Shown here piece after piece: positions 8,635-18,157 of a DNA stretch of 64,000 nt. The stretch is from assembly GCF_000143415.4 (NCBI RefSeq), contig NW_003314414.1, forward strand, positions 153,626 to 217,625. The letters run 5' to 3'. Origin of the DNA: Selaginella moellendorffii (lineage: Eukaryota; Streptophyta; Lycopodiopsida; Selaginellales; Selaginellaceae). Positions within the stretch are counted from its first letter, which is position 1. Each line of letters begins with the position of its first letter. The notes below the pieces were generated by a model that was not told where the DNA came from, made no database searches, and saw only the letters and a program-made list of their open reading frames with translations. The position numbers and the translations under genes were made by a program.

Positions 8635-11600
8635 ATGGCCTTCAGGGTTGGGGAAAAGGTTTACATTTTGAATGGTGGGAAGAGAGTTGCAAAAGGGACC
8701 CTTGTGTCTATGGATCGGAACTTTGTTATACACTGTCAAAGGCTTGGGGAAGGCAATGCTGCTGTATCAGTAGAGACTGTCTTCGATGGGAATGTGGTCG
8801 CTATTGAACGAGGAGAGATGGTCGTCGGGGTAAATGTTGTTGTTGCCTTGAAAAATCTTCAGAAGAAAGCAGATGTTGGGGACAGCGCAAGTGCGACGCA
8901 TGTTCCCTCCGTGGATCTTAAGAACCGTGCTACATGGATTCAGGCGAAGGTGTTTCTAAACAACCCCGAGGGGGAGGTGGTAGCTGAGGGCTTAGCCACA
9001 GTTGTCGATCCAAGAGATGCGGTTGCTAATCAAGAATTGGGCTGGGATGATATTGGAGTTGCGATTTTAGAGGTTGTTGATACAGAAGAAAACAGTCTGA
9101 CTATTGGAAGCATTGTGCAGTGGAAATTGAGGCACTTAGTGTTTGAGAATGTGAAGGATTCACAATCAAACACCACTACAACTGATGACAGAACATCTCT
9201 TCATGGGAAAAGAAAGTACACCTTCCTAAAGCGCAGCCAAAGGGATCTGAGCAACGAACCGAAAAGGCAGAAAATGGCGATGGAGGTTCGAATGGTCTCG
9301 ACAGTTGCTTGTTGCAAGAGGAGGTGCTGTCAACATGCTGATTGGGATGCTATTGAAGAGGAGAGAGCAAGATACAAGACATTGTCCTGGAAGGGAGCTC
9401 GCAATTTTGTGTATGAGGCATTACGGTCATCTGTTGATGCTTCAGAACATCAGGTGGGGGGCATGGTCTTCCAGAGGGGTTTGGTCTGCATGAAGGCATG
9501 GAGAATCATTTATGGAGTCCCTCGAAGCACATTCTACAGAATCAAAACTGAGTTCGAGGAACAAAGGGTTCAACAGGCAGTCCATGGGAACGACGGTACG
9601 CACAAAACCAGGGGTCATGTTGTATATGGAGAGGCAATCTTCAAGAGGTTTGTCGAGACATGTAGCGAGCAGCAACCACATAAAACCCGCCTCTTGGAAG
9701 ATGGAACACGAGACACCCAACGAGTTCTCCCTTCCATGTATACCAAGGGGGCCATATTGGAAGATGTGAATCGGGAACTCCAGAGTAATGGCTACAGGAA
9801 GCTGAGCCAATCTAGATTTAGTAGATTGTGGAGCAACAGGTTCAGGGATGTGAGTATAGGAAAGTACTCCAGCTTTTCAAAGTGTGACGAGTGCACTGCT
9901 ATCAAAATGGCTTTGTCGAAGAATTCTTGCAGCGCTCAAGAGCGAGAGACGTTGGTTAGAAGGCGGCTCAACCACAACATCGAGCAGAGAAGCTGCAGGA
10001 CTGCATATTATCATAACAGGATTCTCTCCATGAAGAGACCTGACTCTTACCTCTGCATCATCCACGACAAAATGGACCAGAAAAAGACGTGCTTACCTCG
10101 ACTCAATCCTGCCCCCAAGGCAATCTCTTCATCCATGCAGCTGCCTGTGTCTCTGTTTGGCATAATCGCTCATGGGCATGGTGCCCAAAACTATGGGAAC
10201 TTTTTTGTACCTCTATGGGGTGGCGGGGGTGCAAACATGATGATTGCGTCCCTAGCAAAACACTTAAGGTCTCTGCAAAGTGCGCAGACTGAGCTGAACG
10301 GCCAACCCTTGCATAAGGCCCTTGTCGATCGAACCCCATACAGGGTTCAGCTGGAGGAGGAGCAAAGGCTTGCAGTATCGCGTGGGGCCCCATGCCATCC
10401 CAGTGAATATGTTGGCCGTCAGATTGTAGGGTTATCACGTGAGGCCTCATGCCATTCCGACGAGGCTGGTCGCCCGGTGAATGCACAGCCTCATCCAAAT
10501 GAAGCAGAATCTCAAGGAAGTTCTTGCGGCCGATGTGGCCTTCCACCCCATCTTCTGCTCCAAACAGACAATGCTGGCAGTGAGAACAAAAACATGTACG
10601 TCTTCGCGTACTTGGCGATGCTTGTTGCCAAAGGCATATTTGAAACGGTTACACTTGGCTTTCTCATGGTTGGGCACACTCATGAAGACGTCGATGCCAT
10701 GTTCAGTCACCTGGCAGAGTCCCTCCGGCGATCCAATGTCCTCACCCTCCCACAACTCTACGATGAATTCCAAAATTGCATCAAAGGCACTGTTGAAGCT
10801 GCACTTCTGATAGAGGTTCCAGACTTTAAGGGGTTTGTAAGAGGCTACATCAGGGACGGATCCGAAACGCTGATTGGCCACTCCAAGCCTCTTCAGTTTC
10901 ATTTCAGCATGTGTGACGGTGCTCCAGTGATGAGGTACAAGATGAGAGAATGGGACACAGTGTGGCTACCAGTGGACGGCATTGAACTCTTCAAGAGAGA
11001 TCCCATAACTGGGGAACCTATGATTCCTCAGGGTTCCCCACGGCCGATGCACCCGGATGGACTCAAAGACCAGGAAAGTATAGTGGCCGGGATTAGACAG
11101 CATATTTCCTTCTAGAAGAGGGGGTTGGTGTTTGGTGGAGAATCCTATTTTCAGAGGTGCAAGCCTTTGCTCGAATACTGGGAGAAGATTATATCTGCTA
11201 TCCAAAATGGGCCGGTTGTATATGAAGAATTGGAAGAGTCCTTTTGGCCAGAACCCAGAGCACCAGATAGTAGCGGAACAATGTCCTCTGGAAATGCAGT
11301 GACAGATAACGATGTTGAGGATCACTATTGTGGGCCGAGGAACAAGAAGCCGGATTCAGCATTCAATCCAGTACAGGTCTGCAAAGGAATGGTCGTGCTT
11401 GTCAGACCCAGTAATAAAAAACAAATGATATGGGTGGGGCGCTGCATCACTGATGCAGAGGAGGACGCGGAAACTAACTCCTTCAATGTAACTGTGGAGT
11501 GGTTCAAGCCAAGTTCCGGATATACGAACAATTGCCTAGAAAAGAGATGGGTGCTGAATCCAAGGGATCCCAGCATGAGCATATCGGTGGATAATGTTGT

Positions 11601-11776
11601 GCATGGTTGGATGCGGAAGCAGAGTGCCACCATCACCTTGCCAGACCATGCAAGAGATGCAGCAAGAGCATTCATAACCCGGGTTCAAGGTGAGATTCAT
11701 TAATATTCCTTTACTAAGTTTCTAATGTAATTTATTTCAAGGTGAACAATCCGAATCTGAATCAGAGGAGGCGTGA
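8635..11776 (+). pseudogene. DUF7869-like (RNase H/DDE-style) transposase gene, copy A (one nonsense codon)
   Basis: This is the likely transposase, about 1,029 codons with one intron at 11690-11741 (CAAG|GTGAGA to TTTCAAG|GTGAAC). The N-terminus has two repeats of an AKG/AEG...DP-type module (residues about 1-55 and 100-160), reminiscent of DUF8039-like modules of plant transposons. A CCKRRCC zinc-type motif is near residue 225 and FSKCDEC near 414. Candidate acidic catalytic residues are IIHDKMD (about 477), LLQTDN...ENKN (about 643) and GHTHEDVDAMF (about 680-690), the signature order of DUF7869 proteins. The C-terminus has a BAH/Tudor-like stretch (GMVVLVRP...IWVGR). A TAG at 11113-11115 replaces Trp of copy B. 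Two palindromes (10379-10398, 10435-10456) lie in a 114-nt in-frame segment that could be an intron (10376-10489). Confidence 0.82.
11690..11741 (+). other. Predicted last intron of the transposase gene (copy A)
   Basis: CAAG|GTGAGA to TTTCAAG|GTGAAC, 52 nt, phase 1. Splicing replaces an early stop with a short acidic tail ending at the TGA at 11774-11776. A palindrome remnant follows the stop codon directly. Confidence 0.6.
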
Positions 11777-12411
11777 TGGCATGCCTTACGCCATTCCTAG
11801 GTGAGATGATACAAATAACAAGTATAAATTCTTAGTTGTTCTAGCAAATCTTACTTAAAGTTCAAGGTGAACAAGCCGAATATGAATTCATCGGATTGTT
11901 ATAACAAATTGCGAGGTGATGGCATGAGGCGATACGCCATTTGAGAGTGGTAGCCATTCCTATATGAGGTGAGTGAAGTATTTATTAGAAATACCTCATT
12001 CAATTGTGCACTTCTAAGTCTTGGTCCACTTAGTACTGTTTGCATGTTTTTATTTTAATTCTTTCTCTAAAATGTTATTTAGCATGTGGCTTCATGCCAT
12101 TGCTCTCCACAATCATGCATTGAATTTCTATCCTTGCATAATACTTCTCCATATATATAGCATGTGCGCACATGTGATATGGTTCATTAGGCCTGATATA
12201 GTGTGTGAGGTAAAACAAAGATGATGTGACATATGCATTTACCAATCACACGTGCATAAATCTAATAATATGGCGTGTGGCCCATATTAATGGCACATAA
12301 ACCCATATTGTGGGCTTACATGCTTTATGTACCATCATTCCCTTGCAGCGTGTGTGTTGGTTTCCTTTTATAACACAACGAACTCCATATTTTAGGGTGA
12401 AGAGCGTTCTC

Positions 12412-12669
12412 ATGGCAAGCACAAAATCTGTAAGTGAGGCAGAAAAGGAGACGGAGAAGGAGATAGGTGAAGATGTAAAATATATAAGTCTTCCAAACTC
12501 CCCGTACTATACTCCAGGTGATCATTTTTCTGAACAAACGGCAACATTAACAACTATCGAGAACGCCCCAGTAACGTCAGAGACAACAATCCAAAGCAAA
12601 ACAACTGACCCGGAGAAGGATGATAGTACCGCTGAGAGTACCAAAAAGGAGGTGTCCACTAGCGCTTAG
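12412..12669 (+). CDS. Small acidic Ser/Thr-rich ORF, 85 aa (copy A)
   Basis: I do not recognise this ORF. It encodes 85 residues rich in Glu, Lys, Thr and Ser (starting MASTKSVSEAEKE, ending KKEVSTS and one more residue). It is open in both transposon copies with three amino-acid differences and no frameshift, which weakly suggests it is or was coding. A TTTTAG acceptor-like site lies just upstream at about 12390-12395, so it could be a 3' exon of the transposase transcript rather than a separate gene. A palindrome (12677-12698) follows its stop codon by a few bases. Confidence 0.4.
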   Translation: MASTKSVSEAEKETEKEIGEDVKYISLPNSPYYTPGDHFSEQTATLTTIENAPVTSETTIQSKTTDPEKDDSTAESTKKEVSTSA

Positions 12670-13305
12670 GCTTATAATGGCGTGTGCCCTCATGCCATTT
12701 ACTTGATCACCAAATACCTTTTTCCCTTTGCACTAGTATATCTTAATACCGGTCTGAGAAATAGAATGGCATGTGCCCTCAGGCCTTTTACTAAATCACC
12801 TTTGAAAGAAATGCAAGCCTCTATGTCGTAAAAAAAAGGTACTAGAGAAATTCCTTAATAATATGAATGTTATTTAGTTTCATGAAAATACACTAAGGGT
12901 CAAATGAGTTAAATGACTTCTCCAGACTAGCAATTCCTCTTGCTACACCTTCACAATTAGATTCGTTAGAAAAAGATAACATTGAATAATATCTAAATGT
13001 TCTCACCATTAAGTTATATGTCTGGCTAATAGGAATGATGTTCATCTTGGAAAGCTCACCACACGCTCAATGAACAAACAAATAGTGTGTGCGCGCATGC
13101 CATCGCTCTTCTTTAGCTTCAGATTCGGCTTGTTCACCTTGACAATGAGATTTATTATACAACTAGATGGACTCAGTCTGGACATAAGGTCACCGCGCTA
13201 GTCACCATGCCCCAGATATGTCTAGCCCCTGGACAAAAAACATATAATTTCACGTCATTTTCAAATACTTGAAAATTTGTACCTAGTCCCATTTTACTGA
13301 ATAAA

Positions 13306-13324
13306 TCCCACTTTAATGAAATAG
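13306..13324 (-). repeat. Right terminal inverted repeat of copy A
   Basis: It is identical to the copy B right end except for one C-to-T change at 13316. The sequence after it is unrelated to the copy B flank and aligns instead with the LINE-like relic at 40800, which fixes the element boundary to within about three bases. Confidence 0.8.
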
Positions 13325-13952
13325 AGCATCACTGGTTTGAGGGAGCTAGAGGCCCAGCCATTGGTCCAGCTTGGAGGCGTATTCGCTGCTACGGACGGCA
13401 CCGATGGAACATGTGAGTCCGGTGGGACGTGACAGGGGCTGAAGTTGGGATGTCCATCTGGGAGGCGTTGGGCCAAGAGCGCTGGTCCATTTGGAGGGCA
13501 ACAGGACTGCAGGCACTTTGGGAGGCACGGAACCACTGTCGCTTTGATGGGCAACAAGCGAGAATATCGGCAGTGGTGGTATCATGGTGGAGACTCACTC
13601 TTGCTGCGGTGCGTCTTCACTACACCATCCTGAAAGAGCGGGCGAAACCGAGGCAGCTCGAGGAGTGGAGATCTAAGTGGCTCCCATGCTTCGGCAAATT
13701 GGGAGGTGGCGAGATTCGCTAGCAATGGCGCCCCCCAGACTCTGTTCTAAGGTCAGCTCGTGGGGGAGACTTGGACATCGACATGATTCGCTCGAGACGA
13801 CCACGTCCACTTCTACTCCAGGACTAGGTCCAGCTGCGGCATATGAGGATCACGTAGAGTAGCTCATTGAGAGGGCGGCATGCCCATTTTTTGTATTAGT
13901 CCCATTGGGACATGGGGAATGTACATACATGTTCAGCGATCTCGCCGGATTG
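13325..13952 (+). mobile_element. LINE-like retrotransposon 3' relic
   Basis: Starting at the transposon A boundary, the forward frame reads like the C-terminal end of a plant LINE ORF2, with a WEARNHCRFDG-type motif and then WWRLTLAAVRLHY...LEEWRS. One stop interrupts it near 13411. The same protein-level pattern occurs at 40775-41370 and, inverted, at 27655-28010. The 3' tail after the ORF (TTTTTGTATTAGTCCCATT...) ends in GATCTCGCCGGATTG. Assignment to a LINE rests on the RN...F motif style and is not certain. Confidence 0.5.
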
Positions 13953-15633
13953 TGCAGATTGTATTGCACGCCCTAAGTTTTTGAGGAGAGAGCTCGAAGG
14001 CACTAGAGAGAGAGTGTGAGAAAGAGGGAGGGAGCGAGCGTCCAGGGCGGCACAAGCATCGCAGACCGCGGCAGCAACACACGGAGCTCGGCTCCCTCCT
14101 CTTTCTCCCCTTCTCTCTCGCTCTCTGTCGTTTTTATCGATATCTCCCAAACGGCTGGGAGAAACCTCGATTCCTTCGACGGGGGGCTTCTAGGAGTGTA
14201 GATTCTCATCCTCCTAGAAGGCCGCGGCGAGATCTGCCACGGCTCTGGAGATCTCGCTGGCCCTAGGTCGCTGCTGTTTTTAGGGTTCTTCGGCGGCGGC
14301 TAGGGTTTTTCGGGGCTCAGAGATTTGGAGGAGTGGAGAGGGCAGTTAGGAACACCACGGCTGCAGCAGCAACACGCAGATCTGGACGCTCTCCTCTCCT
14401 CCTCTTCTTTTTTCGCTTCTCATGGTTTCAAGTTTTTTGGGAGCTCATAACTCCTGAACGGCTTGGAGTTTTTCCACAAAAATTCACAGGGGGATAGCTG
14501 GGAGGGAGCCTCACACCCTCCCAGAAGCGCAGGCAAAAATTCTTCATGGTCTCAGAGTTCTCACCTGCCCTAATTCGTGGCTAGGGTTAGGGTTCTTGGC
14601 TGGCTTTTGCCCTAACTACGGTTAGGGCAGTACTTAGGGTGGCGGCGGGATCTTTGATCTGGCCACTCTAAGTGTCAGGGATCTTCGTTGCATGTGGTTG
14701 GCACGGCAGCAACATGGTGGAAACGCGACGGTTGCTGGTCTCGCAGCTTCGAGCGGGATTTCTCGCCTTAGGTCGGGCCATGCAAGGTGGCGACTGAGGT
14801 ACGGAGAGCGTGAAGCTGCATGTGTCGGAGGTTCTTGGCGACTTGAGTCGTGGAAACACGACCAAGTCATGGGAACTTTGTTGACTGGTGGAGGACAGTT
14901 TGGGACGACATCCCGACATAGCGAAGTGTCCGCGGTGGATGGACGTGGAAGACACTATGGGCGCATTTTTGGATCTAGTGACAGGGAAGTGCTGTCACAA
15001 AGGGGGCCAGTGGCGGATGGCCGAGTTGGTTTGCTCGCGGAGGGGATCCCACATGGTTCTTGCTTCAGGGCTAGTCCTTTGAGGAGGTTTGCGGAGGCTT
15101 GCAAGTCTTGTGATTGTCGCGATGCCGGCAACGGGGGCTCGTATATCATTGAAGGGGGCCAGCGCACTTGTCTAGTGTGGGAGGCAAGGTAGCACGCTCT
15201 AGTCTAGAGCTGGAGGAGGCTCACACCTTGCTTGTTCTACGCCTTGGAGTTTGTTCGCAATGGGCACCGACTTAGTGCTGGAAGTACACTGGGGAGCTTG
15301 TGCAGTGGAATCACCTTGGAGGCGAGTGACCCATGAGCAATGCCGGGTCATCGTGCTCGAGTTGGACTGCTTGGCTGCGACGACGTCGAGCTAGATCGAC
15401 ATGGTGTTCGTCCGGCTTGACATCATTGTGACCGAGTGGAGGAGTGACGAGGCGAAGCAGGTGGCTTCAAGCTCCGCGGTGGAGTCACCTGGGAGGTGGA
15501 CGGCCCAAGAGTAGCGCCGGGTGTTCGCGCTCATAGTTTCACTAGTTTCTTCGAGAGTGCGCTCTCAATGTTGTTTTCATCCCTTTGGGATTGGGGTAAT
15601 GTACATATATGTTTAGCGATCTCGCCGGATTGT
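13953..15633. other. GC-rich segment between two copies of the LINE-like 3' end
   Basis: The 1.68-kb segment begins after GATCTCGCCGGATTG (13938-13952) and ends with a variant of the same tail (about 15590-15632). It starts with a pyrimidine/purine-rich stretch (13985-14130) and contains an unrecognised open frame at 14692-15192 with no known motif. It may be a 5' region of a related element or an unrelated insertion. I see no supported gene. Confidence 0.4.
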
Positions 15634-16012
15634 TGGTGGTATCATGGTGGAGACTCACTCTTGCAGCGGTGCGTCTTCACTACACCATCCTGAAAGAGCG
15701 GGCGAAACCGAGGCAGCTCGAGGAGTGGAGATCTAGGTGGCTCCCATGCTTCGGCAAATTGGGAGGTGGCGAGATTCGCTGGCAATGGCGCCCCCCAGAC
15801 TCTGTTCTAAGGTCAGCTCGTGGGGGAGACTTGGACATCGACATGATTCGCTCGAGACGACCACGTCCACTTCTACTCCAGGACTAGGTCCAGCTGCAGC
15901 ATATGAGGATCACGTAGAGTAGCTCATTGAGAGGGCGGCATGCCCATTTTTTGTATTAGTCCCATTGGGACATGGGGAATGTACATACACGTTCAGCGAT
16001 CTCGCCGGATTG
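15634..16012 (+). repeat. Second copy of the LINE-like 3' end (379 bp)
   Basis: This is a direct repeat of 13574-13952, equal in length and differing at only a few positions. It contains the end of the WWRLTLAAVRLHY frame and the same 3' tail. Confidence 0.85.
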
Positions 16013-16033
16013 CAGCACCGCGGGCTGTCTTTG

Positions 16034-16075
16034 ACCCTAAATGCCTAAACGCGCCTAAACCCTAAACCCTAAACC
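16034..16075. repeat. Short telomere-like tract
   Basis: Degenerate CCTAAA units followed by about two and a half CCCTAAA repeats, just after the LINE-like tail. It is probably an interstitial tract, not a chromosome end. Confidence 0.6.
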
Positions 16076-16321
16076 GGGTCCAAATTTGCAATTTAGCACC
16101 ATTTTGTATATAATAAATTTTAAATTAGTCACTGAAACTAACTCTTGGTACTAAGGATGGCTAAGGGTGAAAGCCCAATTCCTTAGGAGGGTGGGGTGGT
16201 TCTAAATGTATAGTAGGGATAGTGGGTAAATCAAGCATGGTTGACAAACCAAAGGCATAGTTTAACTTTGTCTGTCCTTATTTTATATTTGGCTTGGGTT
16301 TAAACCCAAGTTCCATACCAT

Positions 16322-16326
16322 ACTAG
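16322..16326. repeat. Target-site duplication, left (ACTAG)
   Basis: It matches 27274-27278 on the other side of the whole LTR array. Confidence 0.85.
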
Positions 16327-17433
16327 TGTAAGCGACTAAATTTTCCATTCTACTTTAGTCACTTAACCACACCTCCGACCACTTGGAGGAGTCTCATTCA
16401 CAACCTCCATAAGTCCAATCCAGGACTTGGGGCTTGCTAGCCCCGAGAATGGCATCCATGCCACTCAACATTTGCACTTGGTCCAAGTGCTCCACGTGTC
16501 CGATCCCATGATTGACACTCAAAGGTACCACCGACATAGCAGCCCGTTACGCTAAGGCCATGCCCAATCACCTTTGCCACACTAGTAGTCCAATACCACT
16601 TGCATCACCGTCTTGGCTCTCCAAGACTAGGCAAACCATCCGTGAGTGGTCATCTCAGATCCACTCCTTAGCATCCTTAGGATGCCCACCGACAAGGGGA
16701 ATAGCCTTCCCCAATATCCCTCTGCCAGTCCCCACTAAGTCCCTTTCTGCCCCTGGCCGCGTTTGCCAACACTGCCACTTGATCAAGACCCACAGGCCCG
16801 ACCACTAAGTCCCACGGTCCTCTGGGACTTCCTCACCACACGACTGTGTCCTTGGTCACTACCCCAGAGGACTGCTCCTCTTCCTTTCCACAGTCTGGGC
16901 CTTTGGGACAACATTTCGGAACACCGTGGCCTTACGCGAGCCATCTGGGTACTCTCCTCGCCTTCTGCCCTTGGGTGCTCTAGCCATGGGCTTAGAGCGG
17001 GTTCCGTTGAGCCACACCAGGTATCCAAGTAGGTAGTGCCACCCACACTTGGACTGGGAGCATCGGCCAGTCGATCTCCCGGGGAACTAGAGCCGGCTCT
17101 TGAACACTTCACCAAGCTACCCCGCTTGTCAGTCTGTGTTCACTCTAGTCTTGGACTTCCCAGTGGGCAGCTCATCACCCAACACTGGGTCCGGCCTTCC
17201 TGGGCCAAACTGGCCTTTCCTGGCCAAACTGGCTCCACTGCAGTCCTCCCCCTACTATACTTTTGGAGCTCACTAAACCCCCCAGGGTCTGGGAGACGAA
17301 CGCTTTGGGCTTTCACCCTCTCAGGCTCCGGACTCGGACTCGGACTCGAACTCGGACTCGGACTCGGATTCGGACTCGAACTCGGGCTCGGGCTCGGTCT
17401 CAGCCTCGGCCTCGGTCTCGGTCTCGGTCCCGA

Positions 17434-17465
<32 letters not shown>

Positions 17466-18157
17466 CCGGTCTCGGTCTCGGTCTCGACTTCGGACTCCAT
17501 CTCGGACTCCATCTCGGACTCCATCTCGGACTCCATCTCGGACTCCATCTCGGACTCCATCTCGGACTCCATCTCGGGTCCATCTCGGGTCCATCTCGGC
17601 GTCCATCTCGGGTCCATCTCGGACTCCATCTCGGACTCCATTTCGGGTCCATCTCGGGTCCACTTCGGACTCCATCTCGGACTCCATCTCGGACTCCATC
17701 TCGGGTCCATCTCGGACTCCACTTCGGACTCCAACTCGGGTCCATCTCGGGTCCACCTCGGCGTCCACTTCGGACTCCAACTCGGGTCCATCTCGGGTCC
17801 ACCTCGGACTCCACTTCGGACTCCACTTCGGACTCCATCTTGGGTCCATCTCGGACTCCACTTCGGACTCCAACTTGAGTCCATCTCGGACTCCACTTTG
17901 GACTCCAACTCGAGTCCATCTCGGACACTTCCACGTGTCATGTGTTGGTCCTTTTGGGTCTCTTTTTGGAGCCTCGCCTTTTGCTCCCTTCGTGCTCGTT
18001 CCTCGAGCACTTCGTTGGGAGTTCCACTCCCGCTCTTGACTTTTCAAGTCGGAGCTTTTGGTCCAAACGTGTTACACTCATTTGGCTCTCGCTTCGGCCA
18101 CTACCATGTGGCGCCCTTCCGGCTCCACTTTGGGGCCTAGGGATTTTGTGTCTCACA
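16327..18157 (-). repeat. LTR 1 of the tandem retrotransposon (1,831 bp)
   Basis: It begins TGTAAGCGACTAAATTTTCC and ends TGTGTCTCACA. It contains a long array of 6- and 12-bp repeats (about 17327-17930) of CTCGGT, CTCGGA and TCGGACTCCATC types. These arrays keep several frames open on both strands (GLGL, TPSR and ESEM patterns) and are not genes. Confidence 0.88.

Larger units (their letters stand above)
1059..13106. repeat. Dispersed 22-bp palindrome family in copy A
   Basis: The half-site is ATGGCATGAGG (or ATGGCGTGTGG) followed by its reverse complement. Clear members start at 1059, 1134, 2390, 2581, 2722, 4193, 5469, 5528, 5605, 6519, 6757, 8373, 8531, 10379, 10435, 11919, 12080 and 12677. 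Weaker or eroded members start at 6387, 6680, 7617, 7686, 8471, 11776, 12159, 12271, 12765 and 13086. They occur in introns, untranslated regions, intergenic DNA and at least two coding positions. I found none in the 13.3-45.4 kb interval except in fragment C. Possible roles are transposase binding sites, hairpin-forming sites or mobile mini-inserts; none is shown by sequence alone. Confidence 0.85.
1..13324. mobile_element. Large two-gene TIR DNA transposon, copy A (left end outside window)
   Basis: This segment is collinear with 45811-59029 at very high identity, so it is a second copy of the same element. Base 1 lies about 400 bp inside the element when compared with copy B. The right end (13306-13324) carries the inverted repeat found at both ends of copy B, and sequence identity to copy B stops within three bases after it. 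The flank resumes as a LINE-like relic. The element carries two divergent genes: a leftward ParB/HAD-type fusion (38-5792) and a rightward DUF7869-like transposase (8635-11776). About 2.8 kb of non-coding DNA separates the two start codons. About 27 copies of a 22-bp palindrome are scattered through it. Both genes are inactivated here, so this copy is probably not autonomous. Confidence 0.88.
16013..16326. other. Left flank of the LTR array, no gene
   Basis: AT-rich unannotated sequence. It ends with ACTAG (16322-16326), the target duplication of the LTR array. Confidence 0.5.

Noticed and set aside
1059-13106. Palindromes considered as a CRISPR-like array
   Set aside because: Spacing is irregular (tens to thousands of bases), the sites lie in exons and introns, and the organism is a plant.
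14692-15192. The 166-codon frame in the GC-rich segment as a gene
   Set aside because: No recognisable motif and composition-driven openness; it lies inside repeat-derived DNA.
17036-17934. Long open frames (up to about 385 codons) on both strands across the LTR repeat arrays at 17-18, 21.5-22.7 and 26-27.3 kb
   Set aside because: They are overlapping frames of 6- and 12-bp repeats, with no initiation context or conserved domain.
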